A DNA stretch of 64,000 bases from Lomentospora prolificans (lineage: Eukaryota > Ascomycota > Sordariomycetes > Microascales > Microascaceae). Positions 45,097 through 57,016 of the stretch are shown in pieces. Each line of letters starts with the position of its first letter. Positions within the stretch are counted from its first letter, which is position 1. The stretch lies in NCBI GenBank assembly GCA_029532625.1, contig JARFXM010000011.1, forward strand, positions 1,674,001-1,738,000, in the 5' to 3' direction. The notes under the pieces were generated by a model. That model saw only the letters and a list, made by a program, of their open reading frames with translations. It did not search any database and was not told the DNA's origin. The translations under genes and the position numbers were made by a program.

Positions 45097-46875
45097 TTAT
45101 GCCTTGTAGGGCTTGGGGCCGACCATGAGCTCGGGCTTGACGAGGGTATCGAACTCCTCCTCGGTGAGGGCGTTGAGCTCGAGGGCGGACTGTTTAAGGG
45201 TGAGGCCCTTCTTATGGGCGTTCTTGGCGACCTTGCTGGCCATGTCATAACCAATCTTGGGGTTAAGGCAGGTAACAAGCATGAGACTAATCAACGTGGT
45301 CAGTGTAACTGCAATCACACAGGCGACATAAAGCAAAACTTGAAACTCACGATTCCTTCATAATGCTGGCAATCTTCTCCTCGTTGGCCTGAAGACCGTC
45401 AACGAGGTTCTTCTCGAATGAGCGCATGCCATCAGCGAGGATCCTGATGCTGTGAAGGAGGTTCCTGATTATGAGAGGCTTGTAAACATTGAGCTCGAAC
45501 TGGCCGTTCATGCCGCCAATAGTAGTGGCGACGTGGTTACCCATGACCTGGGCACAAACCATGGTCAAGGCCTCGCACTGAGTGGGGTTGACCTTGCCGG
45601 GCATGATGCTGCTACCGGGCTCGTTCTCGGGGAGGATAAGCTCGCCAAGACCGCAGCGGGGACCGCTTCCGAGGTAACGGATGTCTTGGGCAATCTTGGT
45701 GAGGACAGCCGCGAGAGTGTTGAGGCTGCCGTGAGCCTGAACGACCGCGTCGTGCGCAGCAAGAGCCTCGAACTTGTTGGGGGCGGTCTTGAACTCGGTC
45801 CCAGTCATCTTAGTCACTTCCTCAGCGATGGCCTCGGCAAAGCCCTCGAAGGTGTTGATACCGGTACCGACAGCGGTACCACCCTGGGCGAGAAGCCTGA
45901 GATCAGGAAGGCTAGACTCGACACGCTTGATGCTCGAGTCGAGCTGAGCGACGTAGCCGGAGAACTCCTGAGCAAGAGTTAAGGGAGTGGCATCCTGAAG
46001 GTGGGTGCGGCCGATCTTGATGATGTTCTTGGCCTCGAAGGTGTCAACCTTCTTTTGAAGGGCGTCACGGAGGCTCCTAAGAGCGGGAAGCAGGTCGCCC
46101 TCAATCTCAAGGACACCGGCGATGTGCATGACGGTGGGGAAGGTATCGTTGGAGGAGGCGGAGCGGTTAACGTGGTCGTTGGGGTGGACGGGCTTCTTGC
46201 TACCCATCTCACCACCGAGGATCTCGATAGCACGGTTGGAGATGACTTCGTTGGCGTTCATGTTAGACTGGGTGCCGGATCCGGTCTGCCAAACGACAAG
46301 GGGGAAGTGGTCGGTGAGCTTGCCCTCGGCAACCTCAGCGGCGGCCTGCTGAATGGCCTTGCCGATCTTGGGGTCTAGAGACTCATCGTGTTAGCCAACT
46401 TTTTGGTTGCTGATAAGACAATAGCGGGGAAGGCTTTAGTGTCGGAAGCCCATCCCGCGAGGTGTATAAATGGAGGGTCTCGAGCTCGAACGAAGCTCCG
46501 TAAATAGTACATACCCAACCCGTATCGCATGTTAACGGTGGCGGCAGCTCCCTTCAGAATACCAAAAGCCTTAACAATGGGGAAAGGCATGCGGTCCTGG
46601 GGTTGGTTGATGCGGAAGTTCTCGAGCGAGCGCTCGGTCTGGGCGCCCCAGTACTTGTCGGACGGGACCTGGATCTCTCCAAAGGCGTCGCTCTCGGTTC
46701 TCGTGGCAGCCATCTTCAATGTGGTCTGGTGTAGACTTCGTCGAGTGAGCTTGTAGGTGGTAGGGAGTCTCGCGGATAATCTCGCAGGAGCAGTGAGGGA
46801 GTTGCACCTTAGAGCAAGTGCATTTCCCCGCGCAGCGGCGGCGAGAACCTGGGGGAGACGAACACTCGGTCGCAT
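45097..46875 (-). CDS. fum1: Fumarate hydratase, class II (mitochondrial/cytosolic)
   Basis: It converts fumarate to L-malate in the TCA cycle. Exons are 46515-46875, 45351-46374 and 45097-45286, giving 524 aa. The first 54 or so residues are Arg/Ala/Leu-rich without acidic residues, a mitochondrial presequence. A second in-frame ATG at 46713 (MAATRTESDAFGE) starts the mature enzyme. Family blocks are all present: WQTGSGTQSNMNANEVI, HPNDHVNRSASSNDTFPT, GRTHLQDATPLTLAQEFSG and the superfamily signature GSSIMPGKVNPTQ with its flexible catalytic Ser loop. The third exon holds the C-terminal domain (TCLNPKIGYDMASKVA). The protein is complete with no missing residues. Confidence 0.96.
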
Positions 46876-47823
46876 TGTGGGTAAGCTTCGGCAGGGAGGA
46901 TTTGGTTGGCGGTATCGGGTGGTGTCAAGTGCGAGATGCGCAGGCTGCCTTAGTCACACGTATGATACGCAATTAAGGGTGGTTCAAGTGGTAGACGTGT
47001 GTGGCGTGGTTCTGAAGAGTTACCTCGGTCTCTGCTAAAGCAATCTTCCTTGTGACTTGGACGGAATGGGTGACCAAATGCGAGGAGAAATCAAACGGGG
47101 CAAGCTTCAAGGGGTGAAAAAAACCAAAAGAGGCCAATGGAAGCTGCTAGGGCCTGTTAGGATCGAAATCGGAGTTCGTTGTGAAAGTTACGTAAGCCGA
47201 GCAGTTTTTGGAGACCCTCAAAGAATGAGTCGGGGACAAGATTGTCAAGGAATATCGGAAAGAATAGTGATCAAGGCGCAACCTGGGGTTTAAAGAGGGA
47301 GGAAAATATCTGATAAAGCCCCTAAAAGGGGCAGGACGACACTTATATCAAAATTATCTACTTAGAAAAACATTTGCCCCGTGCTTAAATCCCGCAGGCC
47401 CGTGTATAAAAAACGAGGCAGTCGTCAAACTCGCTCCCCCATCTTCGTCAATACCGTCCTTACCGAGACTTTGTCCTGGATATCGGTGGGGCGTCAAGAT
47501 TTTAAACCCGAAACAATCCCGCCTGCTCCGTTCTCGCCCGTAGTTCTCAAGCTTGGACGGCTTTTGGTAGGTTGTAGGGCCGGTTCCCGCTAAGCCAGGA
47601 ACCAGTGATACCGAGCCTAAGGTGACCGCCCATGAAAAAATTGGTGACTAACCACCTACGCATCCAGGCGCGACTCTGCCGCTTTCCATACCCGAGGATA
47701 CCATCTCCGTATCAACCCTTTGAGCCGGCTTTCCTTGGACGCCAGATCGCTCTTCTTCATTTACCCCCCTTGCATCCTCGTTTTCCACCCAGCTCCGGTT
47801 CGGCTTCCGTATCCGCCAACACC
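46876..47823. promoter_or_regulatory. Divergent promoter region fumarase / Rpc11
   Basis: About 0.95 kb lies between two divergent start codons. No gene is found. Confidence 0.45.
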
Positions 47824-48353
47824 ATGCTCACCTGTAAGGACCCACACCCAACATCCTATCGCCCAACTCATCACCCCAACAGCTTTCTCAGCCAATTACT
47901 ATACCCCTGCTCTACCTGTCCACAGAGCTTGAACCATGAGGCTAACGATACATAGTCTGTCCCTACGACGGGTCTCTTTTGACCGTCGGCACCAAGAGCG
48001 GTCATAATCGTTTGGAGTGTCGAGCGTGTCCTTACATCTATCCTATTACTCATCCCCTGTACTCGCGAACCTACTTTGAGCGTAAAGTTCGGGAGGACGA
48101 GATTGGTCCTACCGACTGGTCGAACGCCGCCAAAGCTGATGTACAATGCCCCAAGGAAAACTGCGATGGCAAGGAGGCGGCATTCTTCCAGGTTCAGATC
48201 AGGAGTGCTGACGAGCCTATGACCACGTTCTTTAAGGTGTGTACCGGAATTGCCTATCGAAGTGTACCGGAATTGCCTATCGAATTATCTCGTTTTACCC
48301 TCATACTAACATTCATGTAGTGTATGACATGTGGTGGGCGATGGAGAGATTGA
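47824..48353 (+). CDS. rpc11: RNA polymerase III subunit Rpc11 (RPC10/POLR3K)
   Basis: This small subunit gives Pol III its RNA-cleavage, termination and reinitiation activity. The first coding exon is just 10 nt (47824-47833, MLT plus one base). Exon 2 is 47956-48236 and exon 3 is 48321-48353, giving 107 aa. The N-terminal zinc ribbon is FCPYDGSLLTVG with CRACPYIYPI. The C-terminal TFIIS-like ribbon runs from CPKENCDGKEAAFFQVQIR through SADEPMTTFFK to CMTCGGRWRD, with the catalytic Asp-Glu pair intact. The second intron contains a 23 bp tandem duplication. The minute first exon and short last exon make it easy to miss. Confidence 0.94.
48239..48284 (+). repeat. Two tandem 23 bp copies in Rpc11 intron 2
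   Basis: Two identical adjacent 23-mers, beginning GTGTACCGGAATTGCC, start two bases after the 5' splice site. It is a recent local duplication inside an 84 nt intron. Confidence 0.9.
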
Positions 48354-48754
48354 TGACTTCAGTGTCTCCTCACGTCTCGCATTAATGAATTCGACGCGGC
48401 GATTGGATCTGGTTTGCATATGGCACGGCGCATGGTGGTTTTTAAAAGTTCATGTTTCTCAACACATACCCCAACTAAAGTAGGGTTCTGGAAGGGAAGG
48501 AGGATCGAGCCGTAATTAGCGGGTCTCAAGTGCGACGAAGACACGCCAAAGCCGCAATCTCACGTCTCTACACGATGATGCAAAGCAATTCGTTTGTTGA
48601 GCCTGTCTATAGTGCACCCTGGTGCCTGTTCCCTAACCTCCCATACGACCAGAATAGGCGTCTATAACATAGTAATTCTCGTAGGAGTGGAGTGATGTAC
48701 AAACGAAATTCAAACAGTCACATATACAAGGACAAGCCCCCCAATCCGACAACA
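48354..48754. other. 3' flank between convergent Rpc11 and Fmp46 genes
   Basis: Nothing recognisable is present between the two stop codons. Confidence 0.45.
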
Positions 48755-49327
48755 TTACGCCTTGGTCGACTCGAGAAGCTTGAGGATCTCTGACTCATTC
48801 TCACCGACTACAGCCTTGCCATTATTCCAATCAACGACCTAGGTGAATCATTAGTCGAGTATTCAATAACCTCAACAGCTCGGATTTTGGGAGCTCTTGT
48901 AGAACTTACAACAGGCCTTTGGAAGCTCGCCTGGTCCTGCTTAAACTTCTTCAGAGCCTCAGAGACGTTGTTCGCGCCCTTGACAACCTGGGGAATCCGG
49001 CTTGGTCCGACATATTCGAGGATGGTCTGAACTTGATCCTCAGTGGGAGGGTCCTCGGTAACGTTGAGCTCGAAGGGCTCCCGAGTGTTGGTCGCATTCG
49101 TAGCCTCGTTAGCGGCTTGGCTAGCCTGGGTAGAGGCGGTCTTGAGGATGTCGACGATGCGGGTAGAGGCCGGAGAATTGGCCTTGTGGAAGAGGGTGAT
49201 GATGTCGAGGGTCTTGTGCTATTCACAGGTCACAGGCGCAGGAGTGGAGCTTATCGTTAGCTTGGGGGACTAATCGGGACATTTAGGTGGGGCATTATGG
49301 AAACTTTTGACATACAAAGCGGAACAT
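48755..49327 (-). CDS. fmp46: Fmp46-type mitochondrial redox-like protein (DUF1687, thioredoxin fold)
   Basis: This is a small fungal protein assigned to mitochondria and to a thioredoxin-like fold; the biochemical function is not known to me. The first coding exon is 12 nt (49316-49327, MFRF), then 48910-49218 and 48755-48838, giving 134 aa. Splicing restores MFRFHKTLDIITLFHKANSP, the typical start. Conserved blocks follow: FELNVTEDPPTEDQVQTIL, YVGPSRIPQVVKGANNVSEA and RPVVVDWNNGKAVVGENESE. No CxxC motif is present, so an orthodox thioredoxin reaction is unlikely. Confidence 0.88.
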
Positions 49328-50886
49328 GTTGGGCGAGAGGTGAATTGAAGCTTGCTTGATACCGGCGTTGACGTCGGAGCTCTGGAGGCAGATTTATCGA
49401 TGTGCAGAAAGCTTGGTTTAACTCGATAGCTCAGGTGAGGTTGCGACAGCCAACCATCCGGCCTGGAATGTGGGGCCTGATATCGATAAGGACTGTTGAT
49501 GAGTAAGATCAGGCAGGCCACAGACAATAATAATAGACTTCATCACATCCAAAGATGATAGACCCGAACTGCCCCGGACTGCAGCGACGCGGAGGGGAAT
49601 CTCAATAATTGGATTGATTCTCAAAGAAGGATGCCTCTGTCCCTCATCGGGCGATTTTACTTACCGGTTTGACTTCCATCAATTGAAGCGCACTACATCA
49701 AGTTCACGTTGTTTTGGATGCCGTCCGCTGCTTCACCAGGCAAATTTCTGACATTGAGATAACTATTATGCTCGCATCCATACAAGGCACCATGCATCCA
49801 CTTTGATTGAGTAGATCATAGCTACAACTCCAGCTTAATACGTTGGACTAGCATGTCAATAGTGCAAACAGGCCAGCCGACGATAACCATTCCAAAAGGT
49901 ACCTCCAAAAGCAAATACCCACCCACGGGTGTCTTCAGACCTTGGCTACGGCTTCTACAGTTTTAATAGAAGCTCTTAGCTTGCACCGCCAATACGCCGC
50001 TTAGAGCGCTCCTGAGTATCTAGTAACATTCCCCGGGGTTCACCTTCATTCCTTTAATAGGCGCAAGGTATTGGCTCAGGTAGATCGTGGACATTGAGCC
50101 GGATCTCCTAAGACGATGTGGCCAACCCATGTCGCGCCAGCAACATGAATAGCAGGGCCTAGGGTTGATTGATCTAATTGATTGAAGTCAGTAAAAAAAG
50201 CTTGGAAGATGCTTCGTAAACAGAAAAAAGACATCAAATCGACAATCAGAATATGTAAGAACATAATATCAGTTAATCGCAAGGTATAGCAACTCCGGCA
50301 AGAGCGCCACCAGACGAAATCAATCGCAAATTACCTCATCCTATACGTCGGGGATACAGAGAAACAAGAAGAGTCAGTACTAACCTGTCTACTGGCGGGA
50401 ATCTGGACTGTGGCGTCCGATTCCCGTGATTGAGGAGCAGAGCTCACGATTGATTCAACAAGGGAAAACGAGGCTCTGAAAATTTCCATCCACCAAATTT
50501 ATGGGCGAAGAAAATTCCGACGGGGAGCTTTTCTGCTGAGATAATCCATCAATGGAGAAGGGTCGTAGCGCCAATCGCCGCATTTCCTAGCCAGTCACGT
50601 GGCGGAAATTCAGCCCCTCCTGGCCGTCCACTGTTAGGGCAAATCCATTTTTTTTGCTCACACACTACCAGCCGACGAGACCTCTAGATCCGCCGGTGTA
50701 CTGCAACCAACTTCACCACACATAATCTTTCGGAACATTCGAGTCTCGGTACGTTTTACCTTTTTCCAAAATAACAAAACCCCAGAGTTTCATTTATTCT
50801 CTCTTTCCTTTTGTTTTCTTTCTTGTTCGTCGCTTCCGACGTCGCCCTACTAACCAGACCCAACCCCGGCAGAAACCACAGTCACA
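49328..50886. promoter_or_regulatory. Divergent region Fmp46 / ribosomal protein L14
   Basis: 1.56 kb lies between divergent starts. The last 250 bases are T/C-rich, as expected for a ribosomal protein leader. No other gene or RNA is seen. Confidence 0.45.
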
Positions 50887-51449
50887 ATGGGTGAAGCTTC
50901 GATCACGGAATCCAACTGGCGCCTCGTCGAGGTCGGCCGTGTCGTCCTCCTCCAGGGTGACAGCCCCTACGCCGGCCGCCTTGCCACCATCGTCGAGATC
51001 ATCGACCACAAGCGAGTACGTTTTTTGAACTGTTGAATCGGAGGAAGGATCCCGCGGGAGCCCTTCGCGGGATTCGGAATCCGTGATTTGGGAATTGTTG
51101 GAATCGAAAGAGCAAGTTTGGTTGACGCGATGCACTGCAGGTTCTCGTTGACGGACCCTCCAAGGACGCCCCCGTCCCCCGCCATGCCGCCAGCCTCTCC
51201 AGGTGCCTCATCTCTTCGCTGATCGTCGAGGGACTTCCCCGTGGTGCCCGCAGCCGCACCGTTCAGAAGTTCTGGGAGAAGAGCGAGATCGACTCCAAGT
51301 GGCAGGAGACCAACTGGTTCAAGCGCCGCCAGCAGATCGAGCGCCGCCAGGCTCTTACCGACTTTGACCGATTCAAGGTCATGAGGCTCAAGAAGCAGAG
51401 GAGGTTCGAGGAGCGACGCGTCCTCGCGAAGATCAGGGCCAAGGCGTAA
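50887..51449 (+). CDS. rpl14: 60S ribosomal protein eL14
   Basis: This is a component of the large ribosomal subunit. Exons are 50887-51015 and 51141-51449 in phase 0, giving 145 aa. The KOW-like N-terminal SH3 barrel has VEVGRVVLLQGDSPYAGRLA and VEIIDHKRVLVDGPSKDAPV. The basic helical tail contains WFKRRQQIERRQALTDFDRF and ends KKQRRFEERRVLAKIRAKA. Codon choice is strongly biased toward C-ending codons, as in highly expressed fungal genes. The first intron after the KOW region is a common position in this gene. Confidence 0.95.
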
Positions 51450-52409
51450 ATCTCTTTTCGTCTTTCAACTTTCTTCAACTCAACTACACGACGGTCGGAG
51501 GATTTGTTTTCGAAGCTTTGCCGGAACAGCAACGTCGAAACTCTTTTTCCCGCTGTCGCGCTGGGGGTGGAAATTAGGGGGCGTTAGCAGTGGATGAAAG
51601 GACAAAGCCTGGTTTTAGATGGGTCAGGAATGCATCGGCATGGCAACGCAGGAGTTGCCTGCTTCTCGTTAACTCCGTTTTGGAAGGCTTGTATGTCATA
51701 TTCATCGCAGATGAACGGCGTCAAAACGGCAAACAAGAGTCATGAAATTCTGCGTTACAAAAAGGAAAGCGGTTAAACAACTACGGTACAAAGATGATTC
51801 CCGTCTTGTGAGCAAGTGTCTGCATGTATTCCCAAAACTGAACAGGGCGGCTTTTATATCGCTGAATTGACGTCCGTACGCTCGGCGCCCTCGTAAAATG
51901 GTGTAATCGCAAGCGACAGCCGGAGGAGGTCCCGCAAGCCGAATGTGCTTACATAATCAACTTTTCTTCCGTGTGCCGGTTCGGGAATTGGTGATTGTCT
52001 GTAGACAGTGGGAAAGTACGTACCAAGCCCTAGATTTTTTGGCTTTTGGAGAGTTTTCCAACCATCACCTCCAATCCACTCCAAACTACCGCCCATTAAA
52101 CGACCGAACGGCTCTCTCCCAGCCAACCCCATAATCTCCGAACTTGTACCCGGTAAGCGTCCCTGCATCGGAGCCCAATCGTGCCAGGAGGAGGAAAGAC
52201 GTAGCAATGCGAAGCAAAGCTGGTCAGACCCAAGCGAAATAGGTCGAAAATATCAAAGCTTGGGGTTGGGCGACGAGAATGCGGTGAAACAAGAAGGACG
52301 GCGATTGGCGACCGGAGGAGCTATCGGATGATGAGTTTAGGCTGACCAGGCAAAATTTTCCCTGCTTTCTAACAGATTTCCTCCTTTTACAACTCAACCA
52401 CCACCCAAT
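51450..52409. other. Intergenic between eL14 and NAC alpha
   Basis: Only short frames occur. The last 100 bases before 52410 are C/T-rich, fitting the NAC leader. Confidence 0.45.
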
Positions 52410-53257
52410 ATGGCGAACCCCCGTGTTGAGGAGCTCCCCGCCGACGAGCCCACCAAGAACACCACCGTCGAGGAGCAGGAGGACGATGTCAGCGATGACG
52501 ACTCTGATGCTGAGGAGGTCGGAGGCGACCTCCCCGCCGGCTCTACCGGTCTTGTCCTTTCCCGTAACGAGAAGAAGGCTCGCAAGGCCATCGAGAAGCT
52601 TCACTTGACCCGTGTGCCTGGCATCACCCGCGTCACCCTCCGCCGCCCCAAGAACGTGAGTGCTTTTCCGACAAAATGGGAATGATAAATGCGGCAGATG
52701 TATTCCCCAATTGACGTGGGAAGAAATGCTGTCACGGCGTTGAGATCGGGAATGTTGTTTTGCTAACCCCGGCCATTTGGTGGTATAGATCCTCTTTGTC
52801 ATCAACCAACCCGAGGTCTACAAGTCCCCCAACAGCAACACCTACATGTAAGATCACCCACTATCCGGCCTCTCTTCAGGGGTTCAAGTGTCCCTTTCAC
52901 CGGGGCTACACTACACTCATTCCGGTCCTAACGCACGTGGTCAGTGTTTTCGGTGATGCCAAGATCGAGGACATCAACGCTGCCGCCCAGCAGGCTGCCG
53001 CTTCCCAGCTCGCCCAGCAGGCCGCCCAGGAGGACCACTCCGGCCACAACCACGGCGAGTCCGGCAAGGGCAAGGAGGTAGCCGAGGACGACAAGAAGGA
53101 GGATGATGACGAGGAGGAAGTCGACGCTGAGGGCATCGAGGACAAGGACATCGAGCTCGTCATGACTCAAGCCAACGTCTCCCGAAACAAGGCCATCAAA
53201 GCCCTCAAGGAGAACGACAACGATATCGTCAACTCCATTATGGCCCTGAGTATCTAG
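52410..53257 (+). CDS. egd2: Nascent polypeptide-associated complex subunit alpha (Egd2)
   Basis: This subunit pairs with NAC beta at the ribosome exit tunnel and shields nascent chains. Exons are 52410-52655, 52789-52847 and 52945-53257, giving 205 aa. An acidic N-terminus leads to the NAC domain: RNEKKARKAIEKLHLTRVPG, ITRVTLRRPKN, ILFVINQPEVYKSPNSNTYI and VFGDAKIEDINAAAQQAA. A long acidic and His/Gly linker (DHSGHNHGES, then Lys/Glu/Asp runs) follows. The C-terminal UBA domain reads DIELVMTQANVSRNKAIKAL and ends NSIMALSI. The 59 nt middle exon would be skipped by simple frame reading. It is complete and typical of Pezizomycotina. Confidence 0.95.
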
Positions 53258-54046
53258 CACTAAACATGAAGGCTAGTGTGTGAGAGAGCAAGGACAAGAT
53301 ATGGAAGGGGAGGAGCTGTCAGCTCAAGGGGTTGAATAATCGTGTGCGTACACGGTGTGCAATAAACGGCTGGCGAAAAGAATTCCGCCGGTTATATCTG
53401 TACTGGTTTCCATAACTTTTTACCTCTTTCTTCCTTGTGGAGGGATTAGAAAATTCGGGGGATTAAAAAGACCGTGCCTCGTTGCCGGTTGAAAACCAGT
53501 CCTACTAGACCCTTTCCGTGAACACATATAAGATGTTACAAGAAAATCGGAGTGAATTTTGAAGCATTCATAGTGCATTCCCAGCTATGTTGCAGACGAG
53601 AGAATGACTGAATCGCCGAAAAAAGAGAATCCTAGATGTGCCATTGAGTCAACACTTATTATGTAGGACAAACTACCAGATGCACAACCCAGTCACGTTG
53701 AAGGTAATGCATCTCCTTGTTATTCAAATCGATATCCGAAATACCCTTACAAGTATCGAGTAACCAATATGAAATAAAGAAAACAACGACGCGGGTCATG
53801 CAAAGTCCAGACCAAGATCCAAAGATAGAAACCGACATGTTAATATGGAAAGCTGTGACCGTAGCACCCCGTAAAATACCCAACGCCAGATATATGATGC
53901 GAAAATGGCATAACCAATAACCTAATACAACATGCCCCTCAAGCCGGAGAAACTGATGCCATAGCCCGTAGAACACGAGCGGAACCCGAAACCCTGATAT
54001 AAGAGAATTTCATACCCGAGTCCAGTCGAATCACAGAGCCGAGGGA
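53258..54046. other. 3' flank between convergent NAC alpha and PQ-loop genes
   Basis: No gene is supported. A 105-codon minus-strand frame (53659-53976) shows no domain and no splice partner. Confidence 0.45.
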
Positions 54047-55395
54047 TTACGACGCAGGAGCGTAGATACGGAACTGGACGAAAATGATGCAGTCCTCCAC
54101 AACGGTACCGAGCGACCCGAGGAGCCAAGGCAACGCAGTGAGGAGGTACTTGGGCTCCTGGGAGTAGGAGAGGAGACTAAGTCCGTACGCGGTGTTCCCG
54201 GTAATGGAAAGGAGGAAGAAGAGCAAAGCAAGACCTGCAGAAATGGCGGATTAGCGCAAGCACGGAAATCGGGACTGCAATGCAACTTACCCTCGCACGA
54301 TTTGTCACGGTAATTTTTGATGATTTGGGGCACACGGGCGCTAGGAATTCTTGTTAGCTAGGCATTTGACGATAACGGTATGAGAGGGTGCGTACCATAG
54401 ATAGCAAAGAGCGCTGATATAGCCAAGCACAGTTCCGATTTGATACGTAGGGTCGTCCTGGGCGACAGGGGGAACCTCACCAGCGTTGGAATCTGAGTCC
54501 CATGCGCCGGATTTGTAGGAAATAAACCAGCCGAGAGTGCCCACGGCGTAGACAGCGAGCAGGCCAAGAGTGTTGTGCAACCAGGGATTGCTATCAGGCG
54601 TCTCGTCCTCCCCAGTAACTACCTTGCGAAGAGGATCGAGGGTCGACTCTTCATGGATCGCTGCGCGGCGGTGAGAGCCGGGTAGGCCGAGAGACGTGCT
54701 TCGTCGTCGGTTGAGAAGGGGGGAGTGCTCAGTCGGGTCGGGAGAGATGGTATCCTCTCGAGAGGCTCGTCGGCCGCGGCGATTGTTGAGGCGGGCATTC
54801 TTGGCATTGTAGTAGAGGACCTGGCTGATAAGGATCAGGTCGGCCATGCAAAAATAGCTAGCGAGGGCAATTGCAGTCGGTGCTAGGTTCGTAAAGAGGG
54901 CACCTGTTTACCACGATTTTGTTAGTCGTCTTTCAATCGCCTCGCAGGTGTCCGTTGTCCTAAGCCGTATCCGCCGAACTCGGCCATGGGGGCGACAAAA
55001 TGTTGAGGAGATGGTCGCAGGCGGATTTGGATCGTGGTGAATATCTCGACAACGCACCTGATAAATTGGTTATATCACCAAGGAGCCAAATGAACAAGAA
55101 TCCCATCGATAAGGCATCTGCCCTCTGAGCCTTGTAATTGGTAATGAGTTGTGGTAGCTGCGATCAATTGGCCATGATGTCAGCGTCATCACCACACGCG
55201 CACTCGACAATTTTGAGTTTATCCCACGGTTGGACCCCTTCCCGAACAAACTTCCCGCAATCATGCGAGCAGAAGAAAAAAAAAACATACCAATAGACAA
55301 ATCCATGCTGTTAGACTGATACTTCCAAAAATACCAGAGAGTGCCTCATTAAGAGTGGGCGGCTTGACGAACGCCGCGATGCTCGGCAATACCAT
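54047..55395 (-). CDS. PQ-loop vacuolar/lysosomal cationic amino acid transporter (Ypq1/Stm1/PQLC2 family)
   Basis: Exons are 55291-55395, 55058-55157, 54396-54903, 54291-54340 and 54047-54234, giving 316 aa with phases agreeing at each of four introns. The first PQ loop is ICLLPQLITNYKAQRADALS and the second is ARVPQIIKNYRDKSCEGLAL. Each is followed by the conserved helix text (FLFIWLLGDITNLSGA, LLFFLLSITGNTAYGLS). Seven membrane helices are expected. A long hydrophilic loop after helix 3 carries Ser/Arg-rich sequence (REDTISPDPTEHSPLLNRRR), including an acidic-plus-LL motif typical of vacuolar sorting. Family members export Lys/Arg/His from the vacuole; the substrate here is inferred from family only. 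Confidence 0.92.
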
Positions 55396-57016
55396 GGTGG
55401 AGGGAATGAAGCCTACAAAGACAGTGCGAAGCTGAGATTTTCTTGGGCCAGAGATGTAGGCTTCCTTCAAAGGAGCATGGGCAAAAGAAGAGGCCAAACA
55501 GGGTGAAAACTTGTAGGCCCTCGAAAAAGAGGATAAAATCTAGAATAAATGGAGTCCGAGCAAAGAAAACAGGGAATCGAAGGAGGAAGGCTGAGAAGTG
55601 GTCACCTGCGCAGGAGGAGGAGTCATTCAGGACAAAGTTGTAGATTGCATGGGTTTGTGTGGGTGTGCAGTGGGTGGTGTGGGGTAAAAAGAGACATCGA
55701 AACTCCAGACCCTGCCGCGCTGCTGGTGCTTTTGTTGTTATCGCAAGGTGCGGCGGGACCGATAACAGCGCCAGCAAGCAAAAGAGGGAAAGGATCTAAC
55801 CCCAATTGACTGTCTAATCGGGAATAAACCTCGTATCATAGGCTGAGCGAGCGATAGTGGATCCTGCCCGAGGAGTGGCGCTCGTCGCTCAGCCTGGAGG
55901 TCACAGTCAGCACGCCTCGCACTCGCTGAAATGGAGATTGACTCCAGCGGTGAATTACCAGCTGCATCACACGTAATCTGAGAGGCACTATCTCCAGAAT
56001 AAAGTACCGTAATCCAAAACTTGACGCAGGACCGGATTAGATCAAGATCGTGTAGTTTTACGAGAGATGAACTACTAAAATCGAGAGTCAACGTGTTCGA
56101 GCGTTGGGCAAGACACACCCACTATCACGGCAAGCCCCAGAGTTTCATCAGCAAAGCCATTTTGGCGGGATTTGATTTGGGTCCCAGTGTCACGGAGATA
56201 TGAACATCTTGAACAACATTTCAAGACAAAATAGTATTTTAGATGCGCGTCTCCATTTCCCAGCAAGCCACATCTGGATTGACTTTCGTAGCGACAATCC
56301 TAAATCTCCGATTGAACTTCACGATCACATAATCCTGTTGCACAAGATTAGTGAAATCACACTGATGAACCCAGTCGTGTAGCACAGCATTCCAGAGATC
56401 CAGAACCCTTCATCGTCCCGCGTCCCGCCCGCGGTGCCAGATCCAGTTGAACCCTTCTTTTGGAGCGGGTGATGACGACAGAGGGTGCTGCAGACTCTTT
56501 GATAGATCACAGCTGACTGGATAGAAAGGCATCCAGCCAGCACGCTCTCCCGCCAAACGAATACTTGGTTTCACGTGGGGTCAGCACGCGCCATCCGGGC
56601 GTGGCTAGCTGGTTTGGCGCCCGCCCACGGTCTCCGCCCCGCGCCCACCCTCCTGTTCAGCTCGTCTAGCCCGATCGAGTCGCTCTGACTGCGCGCTGTG
56701 AGAGCTCGCTTGGGGTGCTCGGGTGCCTGGCAGCCTGTGGATGGTGATCGCGGCCTTGTTTCTCTAGCAACTCGGCGCCGCCATTTCACGCGGCCAGCTC
56801 TACTCAACCAAGCTCAACCAAGCTCAAACAAGCTCTTGAATTCGAATAACAATTTCGTTGTTGACGGAAATCCTCTATTTTCTTCTCTTCAATTTATAAT
56901 TTTTCTCCGTTACTCCCAGAATTTATCGCTGGATAAATAAATAGCTCGCACCCACTACCTCAGCTCCTTCCTCTTTTGAATAGCTACTCCAAGCTTCAAA
57001 TCTCTCGGCTACAGAC
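55396..57016. promoter_or_regulatory. Divergent region PQ-loop transporter / S1-P1 nuclease
   Basis: 1.6 kb lies between divergent starts. The segment 56540-56790 is GC-rich, while 56820-56940 is AT-rich. No gene is found. Confidence 0.45.
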
